DNA of 64,000 nucleotides, from the NCBI GenBank assembly GCA_018333785.1, contig JAGXSU010000148.1, positions 1 to 64,000 of the forward strand, read 5' to 3'. Positions 63,256 to 64,000 of the stretch are shown here, piece by piece. The stretch is from Methylomicrobium sp. (GTDB lineage Bacteria; Pseudomonadota; Gammaproteobacteria; Methylococcales; Methylomonadaceae). Below the pieces are notes generated by a model, which saw only the letters and a list, made by a program, of their open reading frames with translations, made no database searches and had not been told where the DNA came from. Within the stretch, counting starts at the first letter, position 1; each line of letters begins with the position of its first letter. Both the position numbers and the translations under genes were made by a program.

Positions 63256-63441
63256 TTACTTGTTGTAAATTTTCAGTTTAATTGTCCTGGTTTGCTGGTT
63301 TTGCCAGTTAATTTCGTAGGCTTCTGCTTGCATCATCTGGCACCATGGACAAACCGGATTTGCCTCACTCGCGATTTCCTCTTGTGTGTCAAGGTCGTCT
63401 CCGCATCTTGAGCAACAGGTGTAATGAGCGATCTTTTTCAT
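63256..63441 (-). CDS. Small zinc-ribbon-like protein
   Basis: 61 residues. Two Cys pairs are visible: 'CCSRCGDD' near residues 9-16 and 'NPVCPWCQMM' near 28-37, consistent with one zinc-binding site. Start ATG at 63441 with a purine-rich site (aggaag) upstream. The remainder is polar with no membrane segment. Convergent with rlmB. Function unknown; family not recognised. Confidence 0.6.
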   Translation of the reverse strand: MKKIAHYTCCSRCGDDLDTQEEIASEANPVCPWCQMMQAEAYEINWQNQQTRTIKLKIYNK

Positions 63442-63670
63442 GACACTTCCTTACTGTTTATAGAACGGCTCACAGGTTAACCCGGATTTTCAATAAAAAA
63501 TGTGAGCAATTCACTTTTTGCCATTTTTTATCATTCAAATTTTAATGATCTTGCCATAAAAAGACCTGTCAGCTTGAGGCGTCGGTTATTTTTGCTATTA
63601 ATCCTCTGGATATTTAAATTCCTGTTTTTAATAGGCACCTGTTGGAAAGGTTCATTTAAGTTGTTCATTA
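63442..63670. other. Intergenic stretch, no gene
   Basis: Upstream region of the small zinc-ribbon gene. An inverted pair gctcaca / tgtgagc occurs near 63470-63505. Nothing else is evident. The final bases 63896-64000 right of the family A element are also empty of recognisable features. Confidence 0.4.
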
Positions 63671-63895
63671 ACTGAAGTTTCCCAGTTTTTATACGGTTGT
63701 CCAGAGTTGTTGGAGAGCTTTTTTTGCATTAATAGTTACCGTCATTCCGGCAATCCCTGCCGGGATGACGCCTCAGCCTTTACGCGACAGTGCTTTATTA
63801 AATAGGTTTGCCACCGTTTATACAGACTCTATAGATTTGCCCTGCAGTTCAAGCAGAATGGCAGTTCTTTTTTGAAATTAGTGGAAAACTTCAGT
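63671..63895. mobile_element. Family A MITE-like element, short copy
   Basis: 225 bp with terminal repeats ACTGAAGTTTCCCA and the one-mismatch complement tggaaaacttcagt. It is flanked by TCATTA on both sides, an apparent target duplication. It matches the 14965 copy closely outside the middle, where only the palindromic tip cgtcattccggcaatccctg of the family E insert remains. No coding capacity. Confidence 0.8.
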
Positions 63896-64000
63896 TCATT
63901 AATACAATGGTCTGCAAATAAAGTGTCGAATAAATACCACATTTCAGTTAATCTAACCATCGATCGCTTTGTTTGTATTTGTTTCATGACAGATTATTGA

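Overview
The window reads as chromosome of a gammaproteobacterium with moderate GC. Gene families, codon use and many small intergenic palindromes would fit a Methylococcales methanotroph, for example something Methylobacter-like, but no methane-oxidation gene is present, so this placement is inference. No rRNA, prophage, CRISPR array or complete insertion sequence was seen. One tRNA (Leu, CAG) is present.

Layout. 1-1.7 kb: start of a NodT-type efflux outer-membrane lipoprotein and its TetR regulator, minus strand. 2.5-5.1 kb: cysDN ATP sulfurylase, with a decayed APS-kinase tail on CysN. 5.6-8.2 kb: a small secreted protein and a double VanZ-type membrane protein. 8.6-14.1 kb: a three-gene unit of STAS antagonist, RsbW-type ATPase and the giant NAD-glutamate dehydrogenase. 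14.1-17.7 kb: a lipoprotein hydrolase and a Sel1/coiled-coil/caspase lipoprotein, separated by a 357-bp MITE-like element. 18.1-48.7 kb: a complete type VI secretion locus with tssJ, tagH(fha), tssK, tssL, tssM, a tagF-pppA fusion, tssA, tssB, tssC, hcp, tagJ, tssE, tssF, tssG, clpV, two cargo-position genes, vgrG, a Ser/Thr kinase, an autotransporter-type barrel protein, a DUF6931-like gene and PAAR. 49.3-59.4 kb: a signalling cluster with CheB-CheR-PAS, two paralogous PAS histidine kinases around one FixJ-type regulator, a PAS protein, an OmpR-type DNA-binding protein and a PAS-GGDEF cyclase. 59.98-63.4 kb: tRNA-Leu, rnr, rlmB and a small Cys-rich protein.

How it fits together. All thirteen T6SS core components are here: membrane complex JLM, baseplate AEFGK, sheath BC, tube Hcp, spike VgrG/PAAR and the recycling ATPase ClpV. 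TagJ, an OmpA-tailed TssL and the kinase/phosphatase/FHA trio point to a threonine-phosphorylation-controlled system resembling P. aeruginosa H1 or the Agrobacterium system. No sigma-54 activator gene and no classical effector was recognised. The best cargo candidates are the 215-residue protein between clpV and vgrG and the genes near PAAR.

The most distinctive features are: families of terminal-inverted-repeat elements, one with apparent target duplications and one forming an inverted pair around tssB-tssC-hcp; the vestigial kinase domain on CysN; the caspase lipoprotein beside tssJ; a possible HG/C cysteine dyad in the clpV-vgrG protein; and a 41-nt near-perfect palindrome ahead of the histidine kinase-regulator pair.
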